The position numbers were made by a program, and so were the translations under genes. The notes beneath the pieces are model-generated. The model worked only from the letters and a program-made list of their open reading frames with translations, was not told the origin of the DNA and made no database searches. A stretch of 8,502 nucleotides of DNA from an uncultured Sphingomonadaceae bacterium. Its GTDB lineage: Bacteria > Pseudomonadota > Alphaproteobacteria > Sphingomonadales > Sphingomonadaceae. The stretch is taken from NCBI GenBank assembly GCA_938016505.1, contig CALLWN010000201.1, positions 1 through 8,502 on the forward strand, read 5' to 3'. Of the stretch, positions 1 to 5,688 are shown piece after piece. Positions within the stretch are counted from its first letter, which is position 1. The number at the start of each line of letters is the position of its first letter.

Positions 1-695
1 AGGCCGACCCCGGGATCGGCGACTGTGTCGACTGCCACGCCTGCGTGAATGTCTGCCCGACCGGCATCGACATCCGCGAGGGGCCGCAGCTCGAGTGCAT
101 CACCTGCGCGCTATGCATCGACGCCTGCAACGACGTGATGGGCAAACTCGGCCGGCCGGCCGATCTCATCGGCTATTCGACCCTGAAACGCGACGCGGCG
201 GAGGCGCGCGGCGAAGCGCTGGAGCCGATGTGGAAGACCTTCGTCCGGCCCCGGACCCTGCTCTATTTCGCGCTGTGGGCGGCGATCGGCATCGGCATGC
301 TGGCCGTGCTGGCCGGGCGGGACCGGCTGGGCCTCACGGTCGCCCAGGATCGCAACCCGGTGATGGTGACCATGGCCGATGGTGCCCTGCGCAACGGCTA
401 CACGGTCAAGATCCTGAACAAGGAGGCCCGCCCGCGCGAGGTGGTGCTGACGATCGAGGGCCTGCCCGAGGCGCGGATGTGGGAGTCGCTCGGCGCCGGG
501 GCGCCGGCGACCGCGTTCCGGGCGACGATCCGGCCCGACGGGCTGGAGACCTTCCGGATCTTCGTCCGGATGCCCCCGGGGGCGCTCGCGTCCGAGCACA
601 CCCCGTTCCGGTTCGTGGCCACATCGGTCGAGCCGGAGGGCGGCAGGATCGAGACGGTCGCGACCGAGACGCGCTTCACTGCGACTGGCAGATGA
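1..695 (+). CDS. ccoG: Cytochrome c oxidase accessory protein CcoG (FixG/RdxA family), C-terminal part
   Basis: The gene enters from the left edge. The first full codon is at base 3, giving 230 visible residues; the real start lies outside the window. CcoG is a membrane iron-sulfur protein needed for cbb3 oxidase biogenesis, and in studied species it helps reduce copper for delivery to the oxidase. Two ferredoxin-like 4Fe-4S motifs are visible: C-x2-C-x2-C-x3-CP with Cys codons at 24, 33, 42 and 54, and a second set with Cys codons at 96, 105, 114 and 126 that lacks the following proline, as is usual for the family. One membrane helix follows (about bases 255-314), then the conserved DRNP...NGY..KILNK stretch (about 348-420) that opens the C-terminal Ig-like FixG domain. 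The upstream four-helix region is not visible. The stop overlaps the ccoH start (ATGA, 692-695). The GTG at 45 lies inside the first Fe-S motif and is not a start. Confidence 0.97.
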   Translation, partial: ADPGIGDCVDCHACVNVCPTGIDIREGPQLECITCALCIDACNDVMGKLGRPADLIGYSTLKRDAAEARGEALEPMWKTFVRPRTLLYFALWAAIGIGMLAVLAGRDRLGLTVAQDRNPVMVTMADGALRNGYTVKILNKEARPREVVLTIEGLPEARMWESLGAGAPATAFRATIRPDGLETFRIFVRMPPGALASEHTPFRFVATSVEPEGGRIETVATETRFTATGR

Positions 696-1171
696 GCGGG
701 CGCGGCTTCACGGGGCGGCACGCCGCGCTCGTCATCGGCGGCGGCTTCGCGCTGGTGATCGCCGTCAACCTCCTGCTCGCCGTGCTGGCCACAGGCAGCT
801 TCACTGGCGCAGTGGTGAAGAACGGCTATGTGGCGAGCCAGGACTTCAACCGCTGGCTGGCGGCCGGGCGGGCCCAGCAGGCGCTGGGCTGGACGGTGTC
901 GACCGTGGCGCCCGGGGGCCGGGTCGTCATCGAGGTGGCCGGGCCCGATGGTGTCGCCATCTCGGGCCTTGTCGCGGGGGCGGAGGCCCGCCACCCGCTC
1001 GATGCCGGGCGGGTGGTGCCACTGCGGCTCGTCGAGGCGGCACCCGGCCGCTACGAGGCGACAGCCCCGCTGCCGCGCGGCGCCTGGGACATCGCCTTCG
1101 CGCTCGATGCCGGCGCGGCTGGCAGTGGCGCCCGGCGGCTGGTGCGGACCGACCGGGTGGTGGTGAACTGA
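692..1171 (+). CDS. ccoH: cbb3 oxidase assembly protein CcoH (FixH family)
   Basis: A 159-residue protein of the FixH family, a single-pass membrane protein needed for assembly and stability of the cbb3 cytochrome c oxidase. The N-terminus FTGRHAALVI leads into one membrane helix (about residues 11-33). The family hallmark follows: a G-x-VVKNGYVASQDFN segment at about residues 39-53, matching the usual V-E/K-N-x-YVASQ-x-FN block. The remainder is a beta-rich periplasmic domain. The start at 692 is chosen because FTGRH sits at the expected position close to the N-terminus, and because the ATG overlaps the ccoG stop as ATGA. The reading frame stays open upstream to 95, but that part is a shadow of ccoG. 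No strong Shine-Dalgarno sequence precedes it, so translation is probably coupled to ccoG. Its stop overlaps the ccoI start by one base (TGATG, 1169-1173). Confidence 0.95.
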   Translation: MSGRGFTGRHAALVIGGGFALVIAVNLLLAVLATGSFTGAVVKNGYVASQDFNRWLAAGRAQQALGWTVSTVAPGGRVVIEVAGPDGVAISGLVAGAEARHPLDAGRVVPLRLVEAAPGRYEATAPLPRGAWDIAFALDAGAAGSGARRLVRTDRVVVN

Positions 1172-3408
1172 TGGCGACAGCAGCGCCCGTGCTTGCCCCC
1201 GGTGCGCCAGCGGCGCTCGGGGCCTTCACGGCATCGGCTGGTCCGGGGCGGACCCGGCTCGACCTCCATGTGCCCGCGATCCGCTGCGCGGGCTGCATCG
1301 GCAAGGTGGAGCGGGCCGCGGCCGCGGTGCCGGGGGTCACGCGGGCGCGGGTCAATTTCTCGACCCGGCGGCTCGCGGTCGAGTGGGCGGACGGGACGCT
1401 CGCGCCCGATGCCGTGCCTGCGGCCGTGATTGCGGCGGTCGAGGCGGCGGGGTTCGAGGCGCGGCCGTTTGCGCCCCAGGATGCGGCAGCGACCGCAGCC
1501 GACCCGGAGTCGCGGCGGCTGCTGAAGGCGATGGCGGTTGCCGGCTTTGCCATGATGAACATCATGCTGCTGTCGGTTTCGGTCTGGTCGGGGGCGGAGG
1601 CAGCGACGCGCGACCTGTTCCACGCCATCTCGGCGCTCATCGCCATTCCGACCATTGCCTATGCCGGCATGCCCTTCTTCCGCTCGGCGGCAGGGGCGCT
1701 CCGGCGGGGCCGGACCAACATGGATGTGCCGATCTCGATCGGCGTGGTGCTGGCGACCGGCATGAGCCTGTTCGAGACCCTGACCTCGGGGCCGCACGCC
1801 TGGTTCGACGGCGTGGTGATGCTGCTCTTCTTCCTGCTCGTCGGCCGCTATCTCGACAGCATGATGCGCGACCGGGCCCGCGCCGGTGTTGCCCAGCTCA
1901 TGAAGTCGCTGCCGCGGGGGGCGATGGTGGTGGGGCCCGATGGCGCCAGCGAATGGCGGGCGATCGACGAGGTGGCGCCGGGGATGCGGGTGCTGGTCGC
2001 GGCCGGCGAGCGGCTTCCGGCCGATGGCGTGGTCGAGGCGGGCCGGTCGGCGATCGACCGCGCGCTGGTGACGGGCGAGAGCCGGCCCGAGCCGGCCGCG
2101 CCCGGCACTGCGGTGGTGGCCGGCACGCTCAACCTCGACGGACCGCTCACCGTGCGCGTGACCGGCGTGGGCGAGGCGAGCTTCATCGGCGAGGTGGTGC
2201 GGATGATGGAGGCGGCCGAGCAGGGCCGGGCCCGCCATGTGCGGATCGCCGACCGCGCCTCGCGGCTCTATGCCCCCGTTGTCCACCTGCTGGCGCTGGT
2301 GACGGCTGCGGGCTGGCTGCTGGCCGGTGCGGGCTGGCATTTCGCGCTGACGACGGCGATCGTGGTGCTCATCATCACCTGCCCGTGTGCGCTGGGGCTT
2401 GCAGTGCCGGCGATGCAGGTGCGCGCGGCGACCCTTCTCGCCCGGCGCGGGCTGCTCCTCAAGGATGGCAGCGCGCTCGAGCGGCTGGCGGAGGTGGACA
2501 CGGTCGTGTTCGACAAGACCGGCACGCTGACGCTCGGCCGGCCGGAGCCCGTTGGCGCGCTGCCGCTCGCCGGCGACGAGGCCGCCGAGGCGCTCGCGCT
2601 GGCCCGGGCGAGCCGGCACCCGCTGGCGCGCGCGCTGGCCCGTGCGCTCGCCGGAACGGCGCCGGCGGTGCTGTTCGACGTGCGCGACGTGCCCGGGCTC
2701 GGGCTCGAGGCGGAAGGGCCCGGGGGCCCGGTCAGGCTGGGCCGGCCGGACTGGGTGGACCCGGCGCTCGCCGTGACCGCCGGGCCGGACGAGCTTGTTC
2801 TCGCCTTCCGCTCCGGCGGGGGGCCGGCGCGGCTGCTGCGCTTCGCCGACCCGCTGCGGCCGGGCGCTGCCGAGGCGGTCGCGCGGCTCGAGGCGATGGG
2901 GCTCGCGGTGCAGATCCTTTCGGGCGACCGGGCCGAGGCGGTGGATGCGGTTGCCGACCGGCTGGGCGTGGCGGTGCGGGCGGCAGCGCAATCGCCGGCC
3001 GACAAGCTGGCAGCGATCGGCGCGCTTGCGGCCGAAGGCCGGCGGGTGCTGATGGTGGGCGATGGGCTCAACGACGCCCCGGCGCTTGCGGCCGGCCATG
3101 CCTCGATGGCGCCTTCGGGCGCAAGCGATGTCGGCCAGACCGCCGCCGACCTGCTGTTCCTCTCCGACGGGCTCGATGCAGTGCCGGAGGCGATTGCGAT
3201 CGCCCGGGCTGCCGGGCGCGGGGTCGCCCAGAATTTCGCGCTGGCGATCGGCTACAATCTGCTCGCCGTGCCGATCGCGATCGCCGGGCTTGCAACCCCG
3301 CTGATTGCAGCGCTTGCGATGTCGTCATCCTCGCTGATCGTGGTGGGCAATGCGCTGCGGCTGCGGCCGGCACGCGCGGCCGGCCCGGTGCGGGCGGTGC
3401 GGGCATGA
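1171..3408 (+). CDS. ccoI: Copper-translocating P1B-type ATPase CcoI (FixI) for cbb3 oxidase assembly
   Basis: A 745-residue heavy-metal ATPase that uses ATP to move copper across the inner membrane for insertion into the CuB site of CcoN. Visible parts in order: an N-terminal heavy-metal-associated domain (about 28-95) with the copper motif CAGC at 39-42; four membrane helices (about 120-228); an actuator domain with TGES at 301-304; two helices around CPC at 404-406 in the membrane, the copper-transport motif of P1B-1 pumps; DKTGT with the phosphorylated Asp at 448; the nucleotide-binding HP pair at 483-484; GDGLND at 630-635; and two last helices with YN at 695-696 and MSSSS at 717-721, fitting the P1B-1 signature. 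Size and domain order are normal and no key residue is missing. Lying between ccoH and ccoS identifies it as the oxidase-dedicated pump rather than the general copper-efflux CopA. The start overlaps the ccoH stop by one base, and the end overlaps ccoS by four. Confidence 0.98.
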   Translation: MATAAPVLAPGAPAALGAFTASAGPGRTRLDLHVPAIRCAGCIGKVERAAAAVPGVTRARVNFSTRRLAVEWADGTLAPDAVPAAVIAAVEAAGFEARPFAPQDAAATAADPESRRLLKAMAVAGFAMMNIMLLSVSVWSGAEAATRDLFHAISALIAIPTIAYAGMPFFRSAAGALRRGRTNMDVPISIGVVLATGMSLFETLTSGPHAWFDGVVMLLFFLLVGRYLDSMMRDRARAGVAQLMKSLPRGAMVVGPDGASEWRAIDEVAPGMRVLVAAGERLPADGVVEAGRSAIDRALVTGESRPEPAAPGTAVVAGTLNLDGPLTVRVTGVGEASFIGEVVRMMEAAEQGRARHVRIADRASRLYAPVVHLLALVTAAGWLLAGAGWHFALTTAIVVLIITCPCALGLAVPAMQVRAATLLARRGLLLKDGSALERLAEVDTVVFDKTGTLTLGRPEPVGALPLAGDEAAEALALARASRHPLARALARALAGTAPAVLFDVRDVPGLGLEAEGPGGPVRLGRPDWVDPALAVTAGPDELVLAFRSGGGPARLLRFADPLRPGAAEAVARLEAMGLAVQILSGDRAEAVDAVADRLGVAVRAAAQSPADKLAAIGALAAEGRRVLMVGDGLNDAPALAAGHASMAPSGASDVGQTAADLLFLSDGLDAVPEAIAIARAAGRGVAQNFALAIGYNLLAVPIAIAGLATPLIAALAMSSSSLIVVGNALRLRPARAAGPVRAVRA

Positions 3409-3557
3409 CCGGGCTTGCGCTCCTCATCCCGCTGGCGCTTTGCGCCGGGCTCATCGGGCTGGCCGCCTTCCTGTGGTCGGTGAGGGCGGGCCAGTATGAC
3501 GATCTCGACGGGGCGGCGCTCCGGATCCTCGATGACGAGGAGGACGAGGCGCCATGA
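3405..3557 (+). CDS. ccoS: cbb3 oxidase maturation protein CcoS (FixS)
   Basis: A 50-residue protein of the CcoS/FixS family, small membrane proteins needed for incorporation of haem and copper cofactors into the cbb3 oxidase. Residues 3-26 form one hydrophobic helix. It is followed by the family hallmark W-S-V-R-x-GQYDDLDGAA at residues 24-38, and then a short acidic tail (DDEEDEAP). Length and tail are typical. The ATG at 3405 overlaps the ccoI stop as ATGA. The frame stays open far upstream, but that part is a shadow of ccoI, and the family is always about 50 residues, so 3405 is the natural start. Its own stop again overlaps the next small frame as ATGA (3554-3557). Confidence 0.96.
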   Translation: MTGLALLIPLALCAGLIGLAAFLWSVRAGQYDDLDGAALRILDDEEDEAP

Positions 3558-3721
3558 GGTCGGTGCTGCTGGCGCTGGCGCTTGCGGGGCTGCTGCCGGG
3601 ATCGGCCTTCCCGGTGCTGGCGCTGCCGCTGTGCCGGGCCGACGGCAAGGCGCCTGCCGACCTGCCCCCGGGGTGCGCGCACGGGCTCTGCCCGCGGCGG
3701 AGCGGCGTTCAGCCGTCCTGA
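3554..3721 (+). CDS. Small secreted Cys-containing hypothetical protein at the end of the cco operon
   Basis: A 55-residue frame that I do not recognise. It starts with ATG overlapping the ccoS stop by four bases, the same coupling used at ccoG/ccoH and ccoI/ccoS. Residues 1-23 look like a Sec signal peptide: MR, then a long Leu/Ala core, then a helix-breaking P/G/S/P region, with possible cleavage after Ala23. The predicted mature part is about 32 residues and has three cysteines (27, 41, 46) and one histidine (43) in the arrangement C-x13-C-A-H-G-L-C. It ends in a basic stretch PRR. Nearly every codon ends in G or C, as in the neighbouring genes, which favours real coding. LPLC before Cys27 is a poor lipobox, so lipidation is not supported. 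The last codons lie in a hairpin and overlap the 3' end of the opposite gene by 13 bases. A role near copper or redox assembly in the periplasm is only a guess from context. It could also be a chance frame. Confidence 0.6.
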   Translation: MRSVLLALALAGLLPGSAFPVLALPLCRADGKAPADLPPGCAHGLCPRRSGVQPS

Positions 3722-4482
3722 GCGAAGGGCGGCTGGACCCTGGCCGAGAGGCCGGAGTCGGTTCCGAACAGCTTGTCCCAGAAGCGGAAATAGAGGCCGT
3801 AGTTGGCGGTGTAGCGGCTGTGGTGGAGATCGTGGTGCGAGGCGGTGATGATGTGCCGCCCGAACCGGCCGTTGACCCACGCCCGCGGGAAGAGCTCGAC
3901 GCCCATGTGGTTGGTGACGGCCATGAAGGTGGCGATGAGCAGCACGACGAGCAGCGCGCCGACATGGATGGGGACGAGGAAGACCATGGCGGGGTAGAGC
4001 CAGGCTGCCGACAGCGCCTCGAAGGGGTGGAAGGACATGGCGGCAAAGGCGGTGGGCGGGCGGCTTTCGTGGTGGACTGCGTGCATGGCGCGGAACAGTG
4101 CCGGCCAGTGGTGCATGGCGCGGTGGCTCCAGTAGAACCAGGCGTCATGCGCGAACAGGTAGACGAGGACCGAAACCGGCAGCCACCACAGCGGCATGGC
4201 GGCGACGTCGGTGTAGAGCCGGGTTCCGCCGCGTGCGAAGGCGGCGAAGGCAAGCGCTGCCGGGGCAGCGTAGAGGCCGGCGGAGAGGAGCGACCAGCCG
4301 ATTTCGCGGCGGACCTGGGCGACGAGCCGGGCGCGGCGCGCCGGGTCGGCCGGGCGGTAGGTGCCGGGCCGGCGGCGCGCGGCGATCCACGCGAACAGCG
4401 CCGAGACGCCGAGGTAGCGGACCGCGATCACGAGGCCGAGCTGGAGGGTCAGCAGCAGGAGGGCGAGGGTTGCGGTTGCCAT
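3709..4482 (-). CDS. Membrane diiron hydroxylase, fatty acid hydroxylase/sterol desaturase superfamily; substrate unknown
   Basis: A 257-residue integral membrane protein of the superfamily that includes sterol C5-desaturase, fatty acid hydroxylases and CrtZ. These enzymes use O2 and a histidine-bound diiron centre to hydroxylate or desaturate lipids. The histidine clusters are intact: H112-x7-H120 with R121, H124 and H125; HAVHH at 134-138; H152; NH at 191-192; and HHDLHH at 216-221 followed by the usual SRYTANYGLYFRFWDKLFGT block (222-241). Hydrophobic segments lie at about 5-33, 62-82, 97-111 and 160-190. The start at 4482 has a good Shine-Dalgarno AGGAG nine bases upstream. The gene is divergent from crtY, 47 bases away, which suggests a carotenoid substrate, such as ring hydroxylation at a position other than C3. 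However, sequence alone also allows an ordinary lipid hydroxylase. It is distinct from the CrtZ at the right edge. The last residues (QPPFAQDG) are encoded by the hairpin at 3710-3735. Confidence 0.93.
   Translation of the reverse strand: MATATLALLLLTLQLGLVIAVRYLGVSALFAWIAARRRPGTYRPADPARRARLVAQVRREIGWSLLSAGLYAAPAALAFAAFARGGTRLYTDVAAMPLWWLPVSVLVYLFAHDAWFYWSHRAMHHWPALFRAMHAVHHESRPPTAFAAMSFHPFEALSAAWLYPAMVFLVPIHVGALLVVLLIATFMAVTNHMGVELFPRAWVNGRFGRHIITASHHDLHHSRYTANYGLYFRFWDKLFGTDSGLSARVQPPFAQDG
3710..3735. terminator. Hairpin at the cco operon/hydroxylase convergent junction, REP-like
   Basis: CAGCCGTCCT (3710-3719) pairs with AGGGCGGCTG (3726-3735) around the six-base loop GAGCGA. All ten positions pair in the + transcript with one G-U, whereas the - transcript has one mismatch at that position. 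Both converging stop codons (+ strand TGA at 3719-3721, - strand TGA read from 3711-3709) fall within it. There is no T-tract, so intrinsic termination is uncertain. The core GTCCTGAGCGAAG resembles the start of a palindromic repeat family that I know as frequent between sphingomonad genes; that match is from memory. Confidence 0.5.
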
Positions 4483-4491
4483 CTGCGCCGG

Positions 4492-4496
4492 CTCCT
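4492..4496 (-). promoter_or_regulatory. Ribosome binding site of the hydroxylase gene
   Basis: AGGAG on the minus strand, nine bases before the ATG at 4482. It is the best Shine-Dalgarno match in the window and fixes that start. Confidence 0.75.
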
Positions 4497-4519
4497 AGCC
4501 AGCGGGGCTGCTTCCGGCT

Positions 4520-4525
4520 AGGGGG
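4520..4525 (+). promoter_or_regulatory. Ribosome binding site of crtY
   Basis: AGGGGG, four bases before the ATG at 4530. The crtY frame is open far upstream, so this site and the position of the Rossmann motif decide the start. Nearly the same block precedes crtB. Confidence 0.6.
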
Positions 4526-4529
4526 CGGC

Positions 4530-5687
4530 ATGGGTTCGCAACCGGACTGCGACATTCTCCTCGTCGGCGGAGGCCTTTCCGCCGGCCTCATCGCGCTGGC
4601 GCTGGCCCGGCATCGGCCCGAGGTGCGCGTCGGGATTGTCGAGGCGGGCGCCTGCTTCGGCGGCAACCACACCTGGTCGAGCTTCGAGACCGATCTCTCG
4701 GCCGAAGGCGCCGAGCTGGCCCGCACCCTCATCGCCCACCGCTGGGCCGACAATTCGATCCGCTTTCCGGCCTATGAGCGCCACTTCGCGGCCGGCTACC
4801 AGTCGGCCACCTCGGAGCGGCTGCACGCGGCGCTGGTTGCAGCGGTGCCGGAAGAGCGGCGGTTCACGGGCGTGCCGGTGGCGAGCATCGCGCCGGACCG
4901 GGTGGTGCGCGCCGACCAGCGGGTGATCACTGCAGCGGCCGTGCTCGACGCCCGCGGCCAGCGGCCCTCACCCCACCTCGACCTCGGCTTCCAGAAGTTC
5001 GTCGGCCGGGAAGTCGAGCTCGAGGCCCCGCACGGCCTGTCTGGCCCGGTCATCATGGACGCGACCGTCGACCAGCATGACGGTTACCGGTTCGTCTACA
5101 CGCTTCCGTTCACGCCGACGACCCTGCTCATCGAGGACACCTATTATGCCGACGGCCCGACGCTCGACCGGGGTGCGATCACCCGGCGGATCGACGCCTA
5201 TGCCGCAGCGCAGGGGTGGCGGATCGCCCGGGTCATCCGCGAGGAGGATGGCGTGCTGCCGATCGCGATCGATGGCGACATCCGCGCCCATCTGGCGCAA
5301 TATCCGGCGGGCATCGCGCCGGTCGGGATGGCGGCGGCGCTGTTCCACCCGGTGACTGGCTACAGCTTTCCCGATGCGGTGCGGCTGGCGCTGTTCGTGG
5401 CGCGGCTTCCCGACCTCTCGGGCGCGGCGATCGATGCGGCGGTGCGCGGCTATGCCACGGACCGCTGGGACGAGCGCGGATTCTACAGGATGCTCAACAA
5501 GATGCTGTTCCGGGTGGCGGAGCCGCACAAGCGCTGGCAGGTGCTGCAGCGCTTCTACGGGCTGGACGCGAAGCTGGTCGCGCGCTTCTACGCCAGCCAT
5601 TCGACCGTGCTCGACAAGGTGCGGATTTTGACGGGGAAGCCCCCTGTCCCGTTCTTCCGCGCGGTCCGGGAAGTGATGCGAGGCTGA
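4530..5687 (+). CDS. crtY: Lycopene beta-cyclase CrtY
   Basis: A 385-residue flavoprotein that closes both ends of lycopene to give beta-carotene at the inner membrane. The N-terminal dinucleotide-binding fold is seen at DILLVGGGLSAGLIALAL (8-25), followed by the CrtY hallmark GGNHTWS at 44-50. The central family block runs from QKFVGREVEL (155-164) through PHGL, MDATVDQ-x2-GYRFVY (176-190) to LLIEDTYY (199-206). Glu202 there corresponds to the glutamate found essential in the Pantoea enzyme. LPI at 243-245 and HPVTGYSFPDAVRLA at 273-287 complete the family pattern. Length is normal. The start is chosen by the Rossmann fold close to the N-terminus and by AGGGGG just upstream; the open frame back to 4098 is a shadow of the opposite gene. 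It is the first gene of a tight crtYIB operon, with one base between its stop and crtI. Confidence 0.97.
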   Translation: MGSQPDCDILLVGGGLSAGLIALALARHRPEVRVGIVEAGACFGGNHTWSSFETDLSAEGAELARTLIAHRWADNSIRFPAYERHFAAGYQSATSERLHAALVAAVPEERRFTGVPVASIAPDRVVRADQRVITAAAVLDARGQRPSPHLDLGFQKFVGREVELEAPHGLSGPVIMDATVDQHDGYRFVYTLPFTPTTLLIEDTYYADGPTLDRGAITRRIDAYAAAQGWRIARVIREEDGVLPIAIDGDIRAHLAQYPAGIAPVGMAAALFHPVTGYSFPDAVRLALFVARLPDLSGAAIDAAVRGYATDRWDERGFYRMLNKMLFRVAEPHKRWQVLQRFYGLDAKLVARFYASHSTVLDKVRILTGKPPVPFFRAVREVMRG

Positions 5688-5688
5688 G

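Larger units (their letters stand above)
4487..4529. repeat. Inverted repeat filling the divergent hydroxylase-crtY gap
   Basis: Read toward each gene, the arms are GGCTAGGAGCCGGC (4500 down to 4487, toward the hydroxylase) and GGCTAGGGGGCGGC (4516-4529, toward crtY). They are identical at 12 of 14 positions with a 15-base centre (4501-4515). Each arm contains the Shine-Dalgarno sequence of its gene. The gap is 47 bases (4483-4529), too short for two separate promoters, so promoters must overlap here or reach into the coding regions. It could be an operator, or simply two similar translation starts facing away from each other. Confidence 0.5.

Noticed and set aside
45..47. GTG as a start codon for the first gene
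   Set aside because: It falls inside the first 4Fe-4S motif, and coding continues in frame to the window edge, so the gene is cut by the window rather than short.
1051..3099. A 682-codon open frame on the minus strand opposite ccoI
   Set aside because: Its product is Arg/His/Pro/Gly-rich low-complexity sequence with no recognisable motif, as expected for the antisense of a GC-rich gene. The + strand frame has every P-type ATPase motif.
1383..3404. Long + strand open frame leading into ccoS, suggesting a much larger protein
   Set aside because: Only the last 50 codons resemble a protein family (CcoS). The upstream part is a shadow of ccoI in another frame.
3626..3634. Possible lipobox making the small cco-linked protein a lipoprotein
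   Set aside because: The residues before Cys27 are L-P-L, with Pro at -2 and Leu at -1, which does not fit a lipobox. Ordinary signal-peptide cleavage is the better reading.
3496..4521. A 341-codon + strand frame opposite the hydroxylase, ending in TAG just before crtY
   Set aside because: It overlaps ccoS and the small ORF in another frame, has no motif, and mirrors the hydroxylase whose histidine clusters are clear. The TAG spacing to crtY is noted separately but does not make the frame a gene.
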